This document shows, piece after piece, positions 45,293 to 57,968 of a stretch of 64,000 bases of DNA (within the stretch, counting starts at the first letter, position 1; the number at the start of each line of letters is the position of its first letter). The notes below the pieces were generated by a model that ran no database searches, was not told where the DNA came from, and saw only the letters and a program-made list of their open reading frames with translations. The stretch spans positions 806,001-870,000 of the forward strand of contig JAWPGT010000002.1 in NCBI GenBank assembly GCA_034638255.1, read 5' to 3'. The DNA comes from Coprinus comatus. Lineage: Eukaryota > Basidiomycota > Agaricomycetes > Agaricales > Agaricaceae. The translations under genes and the position numbers were made by a program.

Positions 45293-47423
45293 ATGGCTGC
45301 ATCCAGGAGCACTATCTTCCGTCTAATCAATGCCTCTCAGCAGACATCCTGTCCCTGCCATGGCGGCCGTCCTCACGTTCACCCTCACGGCCAACTTCAA
45401 GCGGTAAACCAACTTCGCAGCTTTGTTACCCCTGTCGAAAAGGTTGAGAAGGAGTATGCCTTTGAGGTACTTGTCAATATCCGGTCCTCAAGCATCACAG
45501 CTTCTCATATACCCGTTAGGTGGCCGCATCTAACCTACGTTTCGGTGAGGGTGTCACCTCCGAGGTCGGTATGGATCTTAAGAACATGAAAGCACGCAAA
45601 GTTCGTTTCGCACCCCTTCCCTATGCATTCCAAGTTGACCCGAATTCTTAGGTTGGCGTTTTTACTGACCCAAACGTTGCAAAACTCCACCCCATGAAAA
45701 CAGTACATCCCTCGTCTTCCTTTGAATGACCAATTGCTGAATTAGCCAAGGTCATTGCCTCTCTAGAGTCCCAAACTGATCTGCCTTTCGAGGTGTATGA
45801 CCAAGTCGTTGCGGAACCAACAGAGGACAGTTGGCGTAGTGCCATTGAATGGAGCAGGAAGAATGACATCAGTCATTTCCTCGCGTGAGTACTTCGACTC
45901 CGACAACAACGACGTTCTTTCAACTCGTGAATTAGTGTTGGAGGCGGAAGTGTCATTGATACTGCCAAAGCCGCAAACCTGTAAGTAGATTTACTTCTTG
46001 TTATACGTATTACCGCCTACCTACTCGTGTCAGCTTCACCGTTTACAAGGATTCCGATTTGATGGACTTCATTAATGCCCCTATTGGCAAAGGTTTGCCT
46101 ATTACTCAGACACTGCGTCCTCTCATTGCAGTACCAACAACTGCTGGTACCGGATCTGAAACCACTGGAACCGCCATCCTGGATATAACTTCCAGATCCT
46201 TCAAAACTGGAATTGCAAACCGTGCGTTGAAGCCCGTTTTGGGTATTGTGGTACGTGTCTAACCCTTTTCCGAGCATGCTTTCCATTCTCAAAAAATAAT
46301 CTCCGAACCCAGGATACTAACAACACTGAATCTTGCCCAACTGAGGTTCAAATTAGTGCTGGATTAGATGTCCTCTTCCACAGCATGGAGAGTTATACCG
46401 CCATTCCGTAAGTTACTCTCCGGTTTGTCCGAAGATTACTGTTAAATATGGCACATTCCAGTTATACGGAACGTACCCCGCGACCCGCAAATCCAATCCT
46501 GAGACCCGCGTATCAAGGTAGCAATCCTGTCGCTGATATCTTTTCCCTCTGGGCCTTGGAAACAACAGTCAAGTACCTACCTCGCATCCGTAAATATGGC
46601 AGCAGTGATCACGAGGCTAGGAAGCAGATGCTGTGAGTTATTTTCTAATATTCCTTGTACTGAACCTGATGTTCAATAACAAACTAGTTTGGCTTCCTCG
46701 TTTGCTGGAATTGGGTTTGGCAATGCAGGTGTTCATTTGTGTCATGGTATGAGTTATCCTGTAGGTCAACATTGCCTTGTAATACACGTATATTTGTTGA
46801 AGTCATATTCCAGATTTCTGGATTGAACAAGAAGGGCCCCAAATACAAGCACCCTGGTTATGTGACTGATCTCCCCATCATTCCTCATGGTATCAGGTGA
46901 GGCTACTTTTTTCATATATGGCGTTCCAGATAGTAACCACTTTCCGTAGTGTCGCTCTAACTGGACCTGCTGGTAAGTTCATCTGATGTATTAGGGGAAC
47001 TTGAACGAACTAATGTTGTAACCAATAGTTTTCCAATTCACTGCACCTTCGGCACCTGATCGCCATCGTCGAGCTTTGGCAATATTTAGCGGAACCACCG
47101 TTTCTGATCCCTCCATTGCTCGCATCGCCGACTCGGATATTGGTGCCCATCTTTATGAGGCTATTGCCCGCTTTTTGGATGGTCTTAGGGTCCCCCGAGG
47201 TTTGAAGGCAGTTGGGTAAGAGTCACTTTCTCTTGTGTGTTGTTTTAGTTACAAAGAGGCTCATTCTCTGTGTAGCTATACCCGCTCTGATGTTGATGCG
47301 CTAGTTGAAGGTACTCTCCCACAGAGACGTGTGCTAGACTTGGCTCCTGGTATTGGGGATGTTGCTGGTTTCGATGGCAAGGATCATCTGACGAGGATCA
47401 TCGAGAGTTCTTTGGAATATTAA
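45293..47423 (+). CDS. Hydroxyacid-oxoacid transhydrogenase (ADHFE1 type), mitochondrial Fe-dependent alcohol dehydrogenase
   Basis: Family III metal-dependent alcohol dehydrogenase that in animals couples gamma-hydroxybutyrate oxidation to 2-oxoglutarate reduction. ATG 45293 begins [19 protein letters not shown], a presequence, then ..[16 protein letters not shown]. The cofactor-binding region is [19 protein letters not shown] (across an intron near 45885-45935); then [20 protein letters not shown] (46120-46180). The metal-binding histidines lie in [11 protein letters not shown] and [16 protein letters not shown] / [17 protein letters not shown] (46730-46975). Ends [13 protein letters not shown], stop 47421-47423. 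About ten introns. The junction [12 protein letters not shown] uses the acceptor CCAAG near 45750. The histidines and the [10 protein letters not shown] motif match human ADHFE1 closely. Confidence 0.93.
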
Positions 47424-47586
47424 ATGAACCTCTTTCTCTTTGGTAGTGGCTGCATTTCCCTTTTAATAACAACTACTTGTTAGTTTTCTGTGAGTTTGAG
47501 ATCATGTGATTTTCGGATGAAAGATCGGTCCCTGTCTGCTTTCCCGTCCATTTTTGAGGGTTATCTCATCTTCATCGTCCTCTTCA

Positions 47587-48889
47587 ATGTTTACTTCCAA
47601 CCCAATACGACATAGCGTGTTTAGGCCTTGCATCGACCTGCATGATGGTCAAGTCAAGCAAATTGTTGGAGGGACACTATCAGACAATGCACCTGAGAAT
47701 TTGAAAACTAATTTTGTGGCAAGGCGTGTATGAGTTTTCTGATACACAATCCAGCATTTCCTGATATAATGTTACTAAATCTTGTCAAACGACTCTTTGG
47801 TGTCCAGTCAATCTCCGGGCGACTTTGCTACACTTTACAAGAAGCAAAACCTCACCGGAGGACATGTCATCAAACTGGGAGGAGGCAATGATGCTGCTGC
47901 AAAGGAAGCGTTGGCTGCCTGGCCTGGTGCGGCTGCTGAGATGTCTGACTAGGAATAATCAATAATACGTGACAGATGGTCTGCAAATTGGCGGTGGGAT
48001 CACCGAAAATAATGCACAAGAATGGATTGAAGCGGGTGGTAGTAAGGTGTGTGCACCACCTATACTTGAATAATAATCTTGGTTTATACTAGAGTAGGTT
48101 ATCGTGACGTCCTACCTGTTCCCTGATGCCAAATTCTCTCTCGAAAGGTTGAAGGCCATCTCAAAAGCAGTTGGAAAGGACAGACTCGTCGTGGATGTTA
48201 GGTGTGCCAATTAATGCAACCTTGATCTTCAGGTACTCATGTCTGTGGTAGTTGTAGAAGGAGGGGAGGAAAGTGGTTAGTTGCTATGAACAAGTGGCAG
48301 GATATTACTGATATGGAAGTGTCTAAAGGTAGGTGCTATTATAACTGCTGTGGTTTGTGATATAATGTTGTGTTTGCAGAATCGCTTGACCTACTGTCTG
48401 CGTATTGTAGGTGCGTAAGTACGACTCAAATAGAAGAGAGAAATTTGACATCTGAGGAAGTGAATTCTTGGTTCATGCCGCGGACGTAGAGGGCTTGTGT
48501 CAAGGAATTGACGAGGAGCTTGTGAAGAGTACGTATATTCATAATTCTTCTTGCGGTCTTGATTGACAAGCTCGCCTTAGAACTAGGCGAGTGGGTTACC
48601 ATTCCGACAACATATGCTGGAGGAGCGAAATGTAAGACGCGCATTCCATGAACAGATTATCATTATTAATCACAGGACTGTGGCAGCCATCCTAGATCTG
48701 AAATTGGTAGATAAATTGTCCAACGGACGCGTTGATTTGACTTATGGAAGGTATGGTTCAACGATTCAATATTCAGAAAAACGGCTAAACAGGTGTGGAA
48801 TAATTAGCTCCTTGGATATCTTCGGTGGTACGCTAGTTAAATTCGAGGAGCTCGTAGATGTCAGTAGAAGTCAAGATCGACCACTGTAG
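47587..48889 (+). CDS. HIS6: ProFAR isomerase (histidine biosynthesis step 4)
   Basis: Converts ProFAR to PRFAR in the cytosol; a (beta/alpha)8 barrel. ATG 47587 gives [20 protein letters not shown], then [20 protein letters not shown]. Following exons: [20 protein letters not shown] and [57 protein letters not shown]-type strand as [91 protein letters not shown]. Stop 48887-48889. All match yeast His6 segment by segment. The first intron (47724-47807) keeps frame only with a GC donor. Confidence 0.93.
47724..47807 (+). other. Probable GC-AG intron in HIS6
   Basis: Exon 1 ends ..TNFVA plus two bases AG. The next exon starts T-CAA-TCT-CCG (QSPGDFA). Phase 2 is required, and the only donor in phase is GCGTGT at 47724; GT at 47726 and 47728 gives phases 1 and 0. 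The acceptor GTCCAG ends at 47807. Confidence 0.5.
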
Positions 48890-49037
48890 TGCATGTAGAA
48901 GTGAAAGAGTCCGTGATAAGATCAGGTGTGATGGCAGTGGTGGCGTGGGATCAACTTTATAGTTCCGCAAAATAAGGTTCGTGACAGAAAGTAGGAATCG
49001 GCAAGACCAGTGATCACCAAGTACGACGCCCCTCAAG

Positions 49038-49170
49038 GTGAGTAAACCTATGCTATTTTGCTACACCATGTCTGGCGAACCATAAGTAACGCCATGTATC
49101 GATGCCTTGCGGGGCATTCAGCTTTAAACGAATGATTGATCATGTCGTATGATGCTAATTCATATTGCAG
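49038..49170 (+). other. Likely 5' UTR intron of RPL35
   Basis: Strong donor AAG/GTGAGT at 49038 and acceptor TTGCAG at 49170, 11 nt before the RPL35 ATG, with no coding potential upstream. Leader introns are common in fungal ribosomal-protein genes. No convincing C/D snoRNA boxes were seen inside. Confidence 0.6.
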
Positions 49171-49181
49171 ACACCTTCAAA

Positions 49182-49725
49182 ATGCCCGGCAAAGTCAAGG
49201 CCTACGAGCTCCAATCCAAGTGCGCACTTGCAGAGGGATTATTTGGAAGGGTTATTGAATTTGCATTCCTAGGTCAAAGAACGACTTGGTCAAACAATTG
49301 AATGAACTCAAGAATGAGCTCCTTACTCTGCGGGTACAGAAGATCGCTGGTGGATCTGCCGCCAAGCTTACCAAAATGTGCGTTGGAACTGCGCAAAAGA
49401 CGATGTCATTGGTGGGCTAATATGGCATCTTGAACTGTAGTTCTACTGTCCGCAAATCCATTGCCCGGGTCTTGACTGTCATCAACCAGAAGGCTCGCCA
49501 GAACCTCCGTGAATATTACAAGGACAAGAAATACTTGCCTCTTGACCTCCGGGCCAAGAAGACACGGGCTATCAGACGCCGCCTGACGAAGGTGCGTGGT
49601 GTTTGAATACTGTAATGTAATGGATGGCTAATTGGTCTGTGCAGCACGAAAAGTCATTGAAGACACTGAAACAACAGAAGAAGGACCAGAACTTCCCCAG
49701 GAGGAAATACGCAGTCAAGGCATGA
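49182..49725 (+). CDS. RPL35: Cytosolic 60S ribosomal protein L35 (uL29)
   Basis: Component near the polypeptide exit tunnel. ATG 49182: [13 protein letters not shown], intron, then [34 protein letters not shown], a second intron, [50 protein letters not shown], and the last exon [20 protein letters not shown] ending KYAVKA, stop 49723-49725. Length about 123 residues, exactly the family's. Identity is certain. Confidence 0.98.
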
Positions 49726-50378
49726 GAGGTGTTTGGAGGTTGGATCTTGGTGTTAAGTGACTGGGGGACCGTGCTCCCACTCCTGATTGTTCATTGTCTC
49801 ATTATGCCTCGCAATAATTCTATGCCACGCGACACTTGCCCGATACCAGTGTTCTGTAGTCAGCGTCGAAATGGAACAATTCAGGGTGCCCATGGGGCTT
49901 GTATGGTTTTGAATTGTTTGAGATTTATGAGCGGTTTTGTGTTATTTCCTTTTTGAGACGTGATCCTCGACACCGTCATCGGCTTGGGCCACTCTGTCTG
50001 ACCTTGTCTCTCTTCTGCTCAATCTTACTAGGCTTGACCATCCACCACATCAGTGACCCGGCAGTACCTACGTACAGTGCACTTGCTGGCTGACATATCG
50101 TCTAACCCGCTTGCGGCGTACATCTCGAAAAAGACATCTCAGCCGTGTTGGCAATCCGCGGATCAATCCACAGCTTTAACACCTCTTTCCTGTGAATATC
50201 CGTTATCATGGTGAGCACAACCGCTTTGTATCTCGCGGGATGGGAGCCATGAGATTCTAGCATATGTATCCCCACGGCGACTGTGATTGCACGTGTGTTG
50301 TGTCAACCATCTTTGGCCATGAGGTCAGCGAACAATGGGAGAACCTAGCCTTCTGCCATCCTTGACTTTGCGCTCATC
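49726..50378. other. Intergenic region, RPL35 to Ste20-like kinase
   Basis: About 650 bp: RPL35 3' UTR followed by the kinase promoter and leader. An ATG followed at once by GTGAGC near 50208 could be a leader exon or short upstream ORF. No supported gene. Confidence 0.45.
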
Positions 50379-52733
50379 ATGGCTCCTGGCTCACGCCTTT
50401 TGAAGCGTCTCAGTTCTGATGATGCTTCTTCACAGCAAAAGTCTGCAGGTCGCTCACCTCCATCTTCTCCCCAGGCCGAGCACAAGTTGCGACCGCGTGA
50501 ACCATATCCAATCCCTAGCACCAACCCAGCAAGTCAATATTCACTGTTAGAGAAATTGGGTACAGGGAGCTTTGGAACGGTATATAAGGCACTGCACAAC
50601 GAGACGAAGCAAATTGTTGCAATAAAACAAATAGGCAAGTAGTTGCATTATTCGCAGCATCTCGGCAGAGAGTAATGACGTTGGCAATCAGATCTCGAGG
50701 ACTCAGACGATGATATCTCAGAAATTCAACAGGAAATTGCTAGTCTTGCTCAGTGTGACTCTGAGTATGTTACTCGGTACTATGGATCATTCGTCGTCAA
50801 TTATAAGCTTTGGATTGTAATGGAGTATCTTGCGGGAGGTTCTTGCTTGGATCTGCTCAAACCCGGTGTCTTTTCCGAGGCACACATTGCCGTCATATGC
50901 AGGGAGCTTCTTTTGGGTCTTGATTACCTGCACACCGAAGGAACCATCCATCGAGATATTAAAGCTGCCAATGTCTTACTGTCGTCTTCCGGAAAGGTCA
51001 AGCTAGCTGACTTTGGCGTTGCCGCCCAGTTAACAAACACACTTCGACATACGTTTGTTGGTACACCGTTTTGGATGGCACCCGAGGTTATCCGACAGGC
51101 TGGGTATGACATCAAGGCGGACATGTGGAGCTTGGGTATCACAGCTATAGAGCTGGCTAAAGGAGAACCTCCACTAGCAGAATATCATCCTATGCGGGTC
51201 CTATTTTTAATACCAAAAGCAAAGCCTCCCACCCTTGAAGGATCATTTTCCTCAGCTTTCAAAGACTTTGTTGTACAATGCTTGACCAAAGATCCTGCCG
51301 CTGTAGGTGCAGACATTCAATATGATATCTCAAAACCCTCACCCTCGTTTATAGCGCCCCACGGCAAGTGAATTACTGCAACATCGTTTTATTCGCTCCG
51401 CTCGCAAGACATCGTACCTCACTGAGTTAATTGAACGGTATCAGGATTATAGGGTTCGCCAGCCGAATAGAACCCATGCCTCACCACCTACAATTCGGAA
51501 CAGTATGGTTTGGGACAACAACACCATGAGAAGCGATTGGAACTTCGATACTGTGAGGACAGTCTCTGCAATGGGCACAATACGTAGCATGGCCCAAGAC
51601 TTGCATATTCCCAACGGAATGGAACTAGATATTGACGAAGAATTTGAGTATGAAGAAGGTCGCCCTTCTACTGATACCACGGCAGCCACTAAAGGAAGCG
51701 GAAGCAATGGTTTGGGTTTATCAAGAAGTATAGCTCTTAGCACTGAGGCCGCACGTTCTACTGTCCTTATCAAACCATCAGAAAAGTATACAAAGTTTGA
51801 TAAACAAATACTCGAAGAAGAAGAGGAAACACCAAGTGGTAAGTTCGAAAACTCGCACACCTAGCTTCAGGAATGATTTATACCACACATTAGGTGCCCC
51901 ACCTGCATATACTGGTTCCATACGCAGTAGCCGTCGCGCATCATACGCAGAAAGAACTTCTACCGATGGTATTGGTACTGTCTTAAATGAAGCCGACCTT
52001 GGATCTGGTGTGGACACTATTCGTCCAGTAAAAAAGGTTGATCCGGTTGGGTCGTTACGACTATCATCAGAATTTGTTGGAAGCTTGCGCAAAGAAACGG
52101 TTCCTTCCCCTACGAATTCTTCGATACATAAACGCAATTCCAGCGCTGTCGCAACCGCGGGGAAGTCAATGGTCGATGAGGTCATTCTACCCATTATCCA
52201 GAAGGTATTGTTAACTCTTTTATACTTTTGATTGGTTTCTAAACTAGCCTTTTAGTCCATTCGGGATGATATGGATGCCCGGGAAATCGAATCATTGAGT
52301 ATGCTATCTCGAGGTTTCGCTGAACTCAAGGAAACCAACCCTGAACTCGCATACAATGTTATCATCGACATCCTGGAAGGCATCAACGAGTAAGTATCTC
52401 TTTATTTCAGGCATACTTTGTACTAAAATATACTCTTAAAGGAGCGAATCCGTCAAACGACACGTACAAACATCCAGGAACCTTTTCCCTCACAAAAGGA
52501 TTGTTCGCAAGAGTATTATGACAGCTAAAGGCCTTGTCGTAACCGAAGAACAAGAAGATGACAACATTACGGGTCTACCATCCTCTGCATCGAATGATCA
52601 ATCATCGCCGAATACAACGAAAACCAATGACACAGACACACCCGCGCCGAAAAAATCTCCCATCTCCGAGTTGCTTTACATGCGTTGGCTTGAAGGACTG
52701 CGCTTGAAATGGCCAAGCCTAATGTCCTCATAA
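50379..52733 (+). CDS. Ste20-family germinal-centre-type protein kinase (Kic1/Nak1/MST-like)
   Basis: Upstream kinase of the morphogenesis/septation NDR pathway class. ATG 50379 starts [13 protein letters not shown]. Kinase motifs: P-loop [16 protein letters not shown] (50545-50590), [37 protein letters not shown] (about 50950), the DFG motif in [11 protein letters not shown] (51000), [10 protein letters not shown] (51060) and [20 protein letters not shown]. An intron of about 50 nt (51302-51350) joins DPAA to [12 protein letters not shown]. The long C-terminal part is Ser/Thr-rich, then a conserved block [20 protein letters not shown] and [20 protein letters not shown] (52260-52390). Ends [12 protein letters not shown], stop 52731-52733. 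The C-terminal block supports a GCK-III-type fungal kinase. Confidence 0.93.
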
Positions 52734-53535
52734 ACATAAATACAAGCAACCCACCAACTTTGACACCTAACCATTCGACCTCTGTCATCTCGCCACCGTT
52801 ATATATACCCCTTCATCAAACAATTTAATATGATCGTATATGATCCCCCTCCCATTCATACAATGGACAGCAACACAAAGCCTTCGTTCAAGCGCACGCG
52901 CCACCAATCTTCCTGCACAGCCTCTGCCCTTAAATAAGTGCTAGGATACTCTGTCCTATCCTTTGGATCCACACCATTTTGATTCCTTCGCTTGGCCTTT
53001 CGACATGCTCTCTGGGTTTTTCTTCAATTTGTATATTGGTTTCTGTTCTCCATTTGTTACGGAACGTCCTGTTATGACTTAATGACGATGTATCTTCTCC
53101 TCATGTACTGTGAAGAAATTGTGTGATTATATATGATATTTGTATATTGAACATGCTGAAATTCAGCTGTTGGATCAAATATAGGAGCCACATGGGTACC
53201 ACGTGGTATTGGGTATGTATGTAGGCTAAGTGTAAACTATAAATATACTAACCATAAGCAACAGTCCACAATGATCAACATGATGGATGTGTTATTTGTA
53301 TAAAGCAAGATAGTATATACAGTTTACAGCATCCGTATAAACATAACAAGGGATAGAGTATGATATAGTATAACAATTTTAGAGTATTCCCCGAGTGACA
53401 GTGGGTGAAGTTGACTATAGTCCATCAAAACGGATGTCCAGAGAACGTGTAAAGAAAAAGGTGATAAAACTTAGTGTCTGTCCGTCAAGGAAAAATGGTG
53501 GAGGATTGGGCAAGATGTTGGAGGGATATGTTTTG
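52734..53535. other. Convergent intergenic region (kinase / chitin deacetylase)
   Basis: About 800 bp between two 3' ends: T/C-rich then AT-rich UTR-like sequence. A short palindrome-like GGTACCACGTGG lies near 53195. No supported gene. Confidence 0.5.
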
Positions 53536-55160
53536 TTAGACCCATAATGTTAATAGAATCATCCAGGAAACACCGAGGATTGTTGTTGTAAGTCCGAAGT
53601 ACCTGGACTGGTGGAAGAGTGATAAAGCGTCATTCTTGGTCTCTGGTGGATTCGCAGCACGATTGCCAGAAGCGGGCATTCCAGATATAGAACCTCTGTC
53701 ATATTTACTTGTTAATGCACAATCTGTGGTGGAAGCTATTTAGAAACTTACTGCTGAGAAGTGAGGGGCGAGGGGTGCGAGGACGACGGACTCGAACTAG
53801 ATGTAGTTAAAAAAGAAGGTGGACCAGCGATAATATCGTCCAATTCAACACCGGAATCACTATCTTTGGAGTTTTGGTATACCCCATCCCCAAGAAGACG
53901 AGCCAGCGACTCAAATTTCCAGCCGTTCTCAGAAATAGAGGGGAAGTTTTCAATAAATGCGGCAATTCCGTTATCAGAGGTCTCATGTTCCAGGATAACA
54001 AGCCCAGGAGATTTTGGACCTGGGGAGAAATATTAGCATTCGAAAGGATCATGTATAGAGGGAACTGGATACTCGCCTGACACCAAGTGGTCATATGTTC
54101 GTGAATATCTTCCATCGAGGTCCTTTCGCCTTCATCTTCTTCCAGACCCCAATCTACAGTGCTAAGAACCATTGTAAGATAGACATGTGCGAAGCTATGA
54201 TTTGACGTACTCGTGATTCCAAATAACAGTTTCCAATCCAAAAACTTCTTTAGCGATTGCTCGAACACGGTTATCGGAATCACCATAAGGAGGTCGCCAA
54301 AAACGAGGAATACGGCCACCAGTCGATCTGCGAATCAGTTCCATTGTCCAACCAAGCTGCGAATGGCCACAAGTGAGAAACAGTACCGGGTAGCAAAAGG
54401 AAATAGTATCTTACTTGGCCGAGAACTTCTAAATTACTCTGGGTGGTCATATAAGGATGTGTCCAAGTATGAACGGCGATGTCGTCGCCTGCTCCAAACG
54501 CTGTGAGGAATTGTTGCCAATATAGCAAAATATTGACGCCAATCATAAAATGCGTAGTTCTGACATGATTTTGTTGCAAATGGGCAACCAATGTATCTGT
54601 CATCTACAAGAGAAATTAGATATATGTCATTCGACAAATGGTGTTGATACCGACAGGTTGCGGCCCATCGTCAAAAGAGCTTGCAAAATAGCCATCTGGA
54701 GCATCCCAGTGATCTTCAGGATGTCGACATTGGTATGTTGCGGAGCAAACGCCCTGTCCAGTCGGGTCCAAACCGTCGGGATAGACAGGGTCGACATTGC
54801 GAGCATTGGAAATTGACAGAGGGATGTCGGGTATCTTATTCGCCGCTATGGCGGCACTAAGGGCGTCAACCCAGGGCTTGGGTAGCTGGTCTACGTCCGG
54901 TGCGCTGGTGGGAAAGTCGGCTGACCATGCTGTGGTAGCGGTGTTGGTGGGTATATGCGCATATATAGAGTAGACATACCGTCTGTGCCTACGGCCGGAT
55001 AATCTGATCCGTCGTTGGGGCCTCGACGGAAGAGATTATGGACGGGGTGATCGTCATTATGATACCATTGCCCCGAGAGTTGCTTCTTGACAATATGATG
55101 GTCGTCCAGCGGCACCGAGAGTGCGAGAAGAGGGACAAGAAGCAGATACTGGAGCCACAT
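53536..55160 (-). CDS. Chitin deacetylase / polysaccharide deacetylase, probably GPI-anchored
   Basis: CE4-family enzyme that removes acetyl groups from cell-wall chitin. ATG 55160 starts [20 protein letters not shown] (signal peptide). A Cys-containing N-terminal region [20 protein letters not shown] follows. NodB motifs: motif 1 SFDDGPQPT (about 54640), motif 2 [11 protein letters not shown] (about 54450-54475), motif 3 [20 protein letters not shown] (about 54260-54310), and motif 4 [18 protein letters not shown] (about 53950-54000). A Ser/Pro-rich stalk ([19 protein letters not shown]) and a C-terminal hydrophobic stretch [20 protein letters not shown] form a GPI-signal-like end, stop 53536. 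The metal-binding D and two H residues are all present. Confidence 0.94.
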
Positions 55161-55447
55161 ATCTAACGAGGGGATTAAACGAGAGTGAGACGACGGAGAA
55201 GGGGACAACTGAGGAAGGCAAATACTCGCAACACCATGTTTTATGTTCCCAGAATAGACTGTTTCGTCTCTGACTGTTGGTCATAGACACACGGCCTGTG
55301 TCCACCACTCCTAATGGTTGCATACCAAATCAGGGGTTAATATTAACGGGTTGTATATAACATACATAGCTAGCACATGGCACACACAAAAGCGGAAGCA
55401 GAAAATATCCACACGGGCAGCATTGCTGCAACAGCGCCCAACTCCTA

Positions 55448-57552
55448 TCAAGATCCCATTGCAGCCGGGGAAGGCGCAGCTGACGTTGGTCTTATACGCA
55501 AGACAAGAACATTATCCTTCAGTTGAGCATTTTCCCTGACGATCTTCGAGAATTCGGCCTTCTTTTCCTGATCGGTTAAGTATGGCGTAAAGTGGTGAAT
55601 ACACTCCCTGGTCGACGCATTAGGCGTCTTTTTCAACCAATCGATCAAGAGAGCTTGTAATTGTTCTGGCGTTACAGGAGCAACTTCTTTGCGTTTCTTC
55701 GCCTTTGGCTGTCCATTTGCACCTGGAGATGTAGCAGTTGAATCATCTGCTTTCCGCTTGTTATTTACTTTCTGGCCATTGGCCACAGGGCTGGTAGCAC
55801 GACTACCTGCAACCGGACTGGTTGCTCGACTGCTCAATGGGCTGTTGCTGCGGCTACCACCCTGATTGGGCCTCGGAGCCTTTGGACTTGTAGCACGTTT
55901 AGCAACAACTGAATGTCCACCTAATGATGGAGATGCGACCGGCGATGTTGCCCGTGAGTTGTTGGCTTCAGCGTTGGAGGATGTCGAGGTATCGCCCGGA
56001 TTGGGGTTTTGGTTATCCACTTGTTGTGGTTGCTGCTGAATTGCGGGTCCAGTGTACACAGGTAACTCTTCTTCCTCCTCTTCCTCCTTGGGTATTGTAA
56101 GCATGGAACAGACGAAGAATATATGAAATTTCAATTACCGAGCTAGCATAAGGATTTTTCTCCTCATCTGACTCATAAGCATCGTTACCTTCGCGGCTAC
56201 GAATCAACTTTTGCATTGCTTTTGCCTGTTTACTCATTCCAGGTTTTTCTTCCTCGTCTTCCTCGTCTTCGTCAACACCAGCGTCACGAAGCTTATTTGC
56301 GGCTTTATATTCTCTCTTGAGACGTTCCTGTATGTAATTGTTAGTTACCTAGACATGTATCTGCCAATAAATCAGCATGCCTGCGTTTCCTTGGCTTCAT
56401 CATCATCGTCATCCGCCGGCATATGTTCATCATCATCAGCAAAATCTTCTTCGTAAACTTGTTCGTCCATATCACCTTCCCCACCAAGCTCTTTCTCTTT
56501 CTTCCGCTTGAATTCTTTCTCATCATCATCATCTCCAAACAAACTATTCATGCCACTGTCAACTGTTTTGAGTCTTCTGCCACCAGGACCCAAACTTTGG
56601 CCTGCATTCTGCACAAGGGAACTTCCAATTGTTATTGAGCGACCTTCGGCTTCAGCTTTGAACATGGCGGCAGTAGCTGCTGATGGCCCCCTTCCACCAT
56701 TACGATTGGCTAACCATTGTTGGGGATCACGCTTTTGCGAGGTTGTATACTACGAAAAGATTAGTTCAAAAACCACAGCTGAATACTCGCCGTGTTGGAG
56801 CTCACCAGTTGCTCTACTTGTGAAATATCCGTCGGTAATCCATGGTTGAGTTTTTTCTGGAACTTATACCATCTATGTGCTGGTACAAACTTGAAAACAT
56901 CATTTGCAGCAGGCATAAAGAAGGCATGCGTATCCGCCCTACTAACATCCTCCAATTGACCAATCCAAAGCTCTTTATTCTTGGTCGACGAAGAAGAATC
57001 CTCCATCACCCATGGATATCGTTCCTCTTTTCGCAGCTGCCTCACTTCTTCTGGGACATAAAACACCTGCCTCGTCTTCTTCTGGAACTTTTTCTTCTGT
57101 TGCGCACCTTTGCCTTTATCTTTTCCAGACCCATCTGTCGATTGTATTGGTTTTCCTTCAGCATCCACCATGACCACCTTTCCATCAGCTCCAATCACGG
57201 GTTTTCCGTCTGGGCCAAGCATAGGTCCGACAGCTTGAGGTACACCCACAGCCACATCATCCTTTCTCAAGTCCTTTCTATTCAGCTTGACTGGTGCCAC
57301 CCAATTCGAAACATCCACCGTTTTACGCGAATCAAACTTCATAACGTCATATTTCCACCCATTGAGTGCGGACGAGAGCAGTCTGTACTCTTGATATGGC
57401 CAATCTGGAAGCTTAAGATCATCATCATCTTGTTTAGATTGAGACTTAGGTCGCGGCAGAGCAGGTTTGCGTGGCGGGGGAGGTTGCTGTTGTTTCTTGG
57501 CGCCCTTTTTGGGGTGAAAAAGCATGTCGAGTGTGGGGGGTTTCGGGGCCAT
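55448..57552 (-). CDS. TFG1: TFIIF subunit alpha (Tfg1/RAP74)
   Basis: General transcription factor subunit bound to RNA polymerase II. ATG 57552 begins MAPKPPTLDMLFHPKKGAKK. The dimerisation region is PDWPYQEYRLLSSALNGWKY (57350) with ELWIGQLEDVSRADTHAFFM and FVPAHRWYKFQKKLNHGLPT (56830-56980). A second exon holds KRDPQQWLANRNGGRGPSAA and an acidic region FGDDDDEKEFKRKKEKELGG. Then ERLKREYKAANKLRDAGVDE. A Ser/Thr/Pro region carries repeated A-T-S-P units (55720-55950). The C-terminal winged helix is VTPEQLQALLIDWLKKTPNA with TLTDQEKKAEF-type helix as YLTDQEKKAEFSKIVRENAQ, which binds Fcp1 and TFIIB in other species. Stop 55448. Confidence 0.95.
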
Positions 57553-57968
57553 AATACGAATCTAATTAGTGCTAGGGGTACAGTGAAGGCGTTCAGGGGA
57601 GACAGAGAAGAGCTAGAAACAACGTGTGGTGAGTTGAATGCTACCGTATGATGTAGAATTGGTGGCAAGCTCGACAAGTTCAGTATTTGTCTTTATTTAC
57701 GTCAATACCAGTAGTCTTATGTGGCCCGTGGGCCATGACTCGGCTCCTTGAGTTGAATGATTCATAATAGGAACAATAGAGTAACGAATGACACAGCGAT
57801 ACATCTACACAGAATACCATTCCCCCACAGGATAGTCCAAAAGCAATCTGACAAGCAAAGAGTGAGACGAACGAAAGGGAATCTATAATTCCTGATGGGT
57901 ACAGACAGAATACTACACTCAATAAAGCCTCCAAGAAAAAAAAATTGAATGAAAGACAAAGACCATTT
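57553..57968. other. Intergenic region, TFIIF-alpha promoter and bHLH gene 3' end
   Basis: About 415 bp. AT-rich toward 57960; no supported gene. Antisense frames here are short and featureless. Confidence 0.5.

Noticed and set aside
49038..49170. snoRNA in the RPL35 leader intron
   Set aside because: TGATG-like pieces occur but no paired C and D boxes with a closing stem could be found.
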